Below are positions 31,385 to 32,212 of a DNA stretch of 32,212 nucleotides, piece by piece (position 1 is the stretch's first letter; every line of letters begins with the position of its first letter). The position numbers were made by a program, and so were the translations under genes. This DNA comes from Tannerellaceae bacterium (GTDB taxonomy: Bacteria > Bacteroidota > Bacteroidia > Bacteroidales > Tannerellaceae). The notes under the pieces are model-generated. The model was not told the DNA's origin. It made no database searches and saw nothing but the letters and a program-made list of their open reading frames with translations. The stretch spans positions 1 through 32,212 of the forward strand of contig JAITKB010000098.1 of assembly GCA_031278605.1 (NCBI GenBank), given 5' to 3'.

Positions 31385-32212
31385 TCACCAATGTTCCGTG
31401 GGCCAACCCTGCGGTTTGTCTTTGGAGGCGTGCGCCCTTTCCCGGCAATCCACGCAGCGGGAATCGTACACGACGGATGTCTTGTAGGAGAAGATAGAAA
31501 AGATGCGATTGGTGCTCCAAGCGGAAGGGGTGCATCTGCGAGCCAAACTTGCCCAGTAGGTGGCCGGGACTTCGTAGAAACCTTCCCTCTCCCATACGTA
31601 AAGATCCTTCCGGGTGGTGGTCGCCACCTCGATGTAACCGACCACCAGACGTTCGGGGTCCTTTGCACAACGGATATTCCCCCGCAATCCGGCAGTCAGT
31701 ATGGGGCTAAACAGATCTCCGGTGCGTTCGATGCGTTCCTGCAGATCGGCAAAGTATCGGTAGGCGGCTTCGCGGAGTTGCATTTGCCGGGCTTCGATGT
31801 GATAAAGGATGGACAAACGATCATCGTCGCAGGGGATTTCCAGAATCTTTTGCCTGGAAACGATGTTTTGGGAGAGTTTCTCCGTATCGCCGAGCAATAA
31901 AACTTTGGAAGAATCCCTGCCCCAGCAGTAATAAGTGTTCTCGGAGGTATACATGGAGTGAAAAATTACGGTCCCATTCGGCCCCCAGCGGGCGTTGGCA
32001 TAAAAGTCGGCCATCACCTCCCAGGTTTCGTTGTACATCCAGCGGTAATAATTCGTTCCGTTCGCCCCACCGTCGGTGGATATGCGGACAAAAACGGGAG
32101 CGCCCTTTTCGTCCTTTGTCAAAAAGAGGCTGTCAATCTCCGCCGTCAGGATGGGCGAAAGGTATTCGGACTGAAAGACTTCACCATCGACGTCCACGGA
32201 AAGCCGGTATTG
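31385..32212 (-). CDS. DUF4249 lipoprotein, 5' end outside the window
   Basis: The C-terminal 276 codons of a DUF4249-family protein are present; the frame stays open through the window edge at 32212 (YRLSVDVDGE precedes the track start). The track Met at 32197 is a GTG read as start and is not a real N-terminus. Typical DUF4249 features are the internal YYRWMYNETWEV and the Cys pair near the end, VVYDSRCVDCRERAHASKDKP followed by WPTEHW. Family members are surface or periplasmic lipoproteins encoded beside TonB receptors in Bacteroidota, probably serving them in substrate capture. It is the first gene seen of the minus-strand operon; the signal peptide must lie to the right of this window. 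Confidence 0.8.
   Translation of the reverse strand, partial: QYRLSVDVDGEVFQSEYLSPILTAEIDSLFLTKDEKGAPVFVRISTDGGANGTNYYRWMYNETWEVMADFYANARWGPNGTVIFHSMYTSENTYYCWGRDSSKVLLLGDTEKLSQNIVSRQKILEIPCDDDRLSILYHIEARQMQLREAAYRYFADLQERIERTGDLFSPILTAGLRGNIRCAKDPERLVVGYIEVATTTRKDLYVWEREGFYEVPATYWASLARRCTPSAWSTNRIFSIFSYKTSVVYDSRCVDCRERAHASKDKPQGWPTEHW

Overview
This window is chromosomal DNA from a GC-rich member of the Bacteroidota, most likely order Bacteroidales. The main signs are: repeated -7 boxes of the form TAnnTTTG upstream of genes on both strands; families almost confined to that phylum (DUF2795, DUF1599, DUF4249, DUF4625, a DUF6261-like protein, STN-type TonB receptors, a lipoprotein-type TamA); archaeal-type prolyl-tRNA synthetase; and a tmRNA with a GENNYAxAA-type tag. 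A Tannerellaceae-like genome is my guess from the DUF6261-like protein and base composition, and I did not verify it. No phage, insertion sequence, CRISPR array, rRNA or tRNA was seen.

Layout. (1) 1-7210, mostly plus strand: methyltransferase, PduO-type cobalamin adenosyltransferase, DUF2795 protein, a ZnuA-like lipoprotein and ZnuC-like ATPase with no permease gene beside them, an extended SDR, proS, ssrA (tmRNA) and a duplicated DUF1599 protein. (2) 7220-15203, minus strand: a DUF6261-like protein followed, with tight spacing, by TamB and TamA, which together should serve outer-membrane assembly. Upstream of this operon (15320-15571) are six copies of a 42-bp tandem repeat with internal hairpins. 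(3) 15607-17948, minus strand: an orphan NarL-type response regulator overlapping by ATGA an AspT/YidE-type transporter. It is divergent from an uncharacterised gene (18085) across a 136-bp spacer that carries three copies of CGAAACAC placed nearly symmetrically in both promoters. (4) 18752-21750: a TGS/SAD/uridine-kinase fusion, an EamA transporter and a META-domain lipoprotein. (5) 21841-25938: a HTH regulator divergent from a three-gene group (small His/Cys-rich membrane protein, TonB receptor, His-tailed DUF4625 lipoprotein) that looks like a metal-acquisition system. (6) 25951-32212, minus strand: a GNAT acetyltransferase and a four-gene envelope operon (DUF4249 lipoprotein cut by the window edge, exported unknown protein, STN TonB receptor, MG2/plug-like protein).

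The most interesting items are the CGAAACAC triplet, the 42-bp hairpin repeats, the candidate metal-uptake operon, the four-gene TonB operon, the tmRNA tag with Tyr in place of the usual Leu, and the permease-less znuA-znuC pair.
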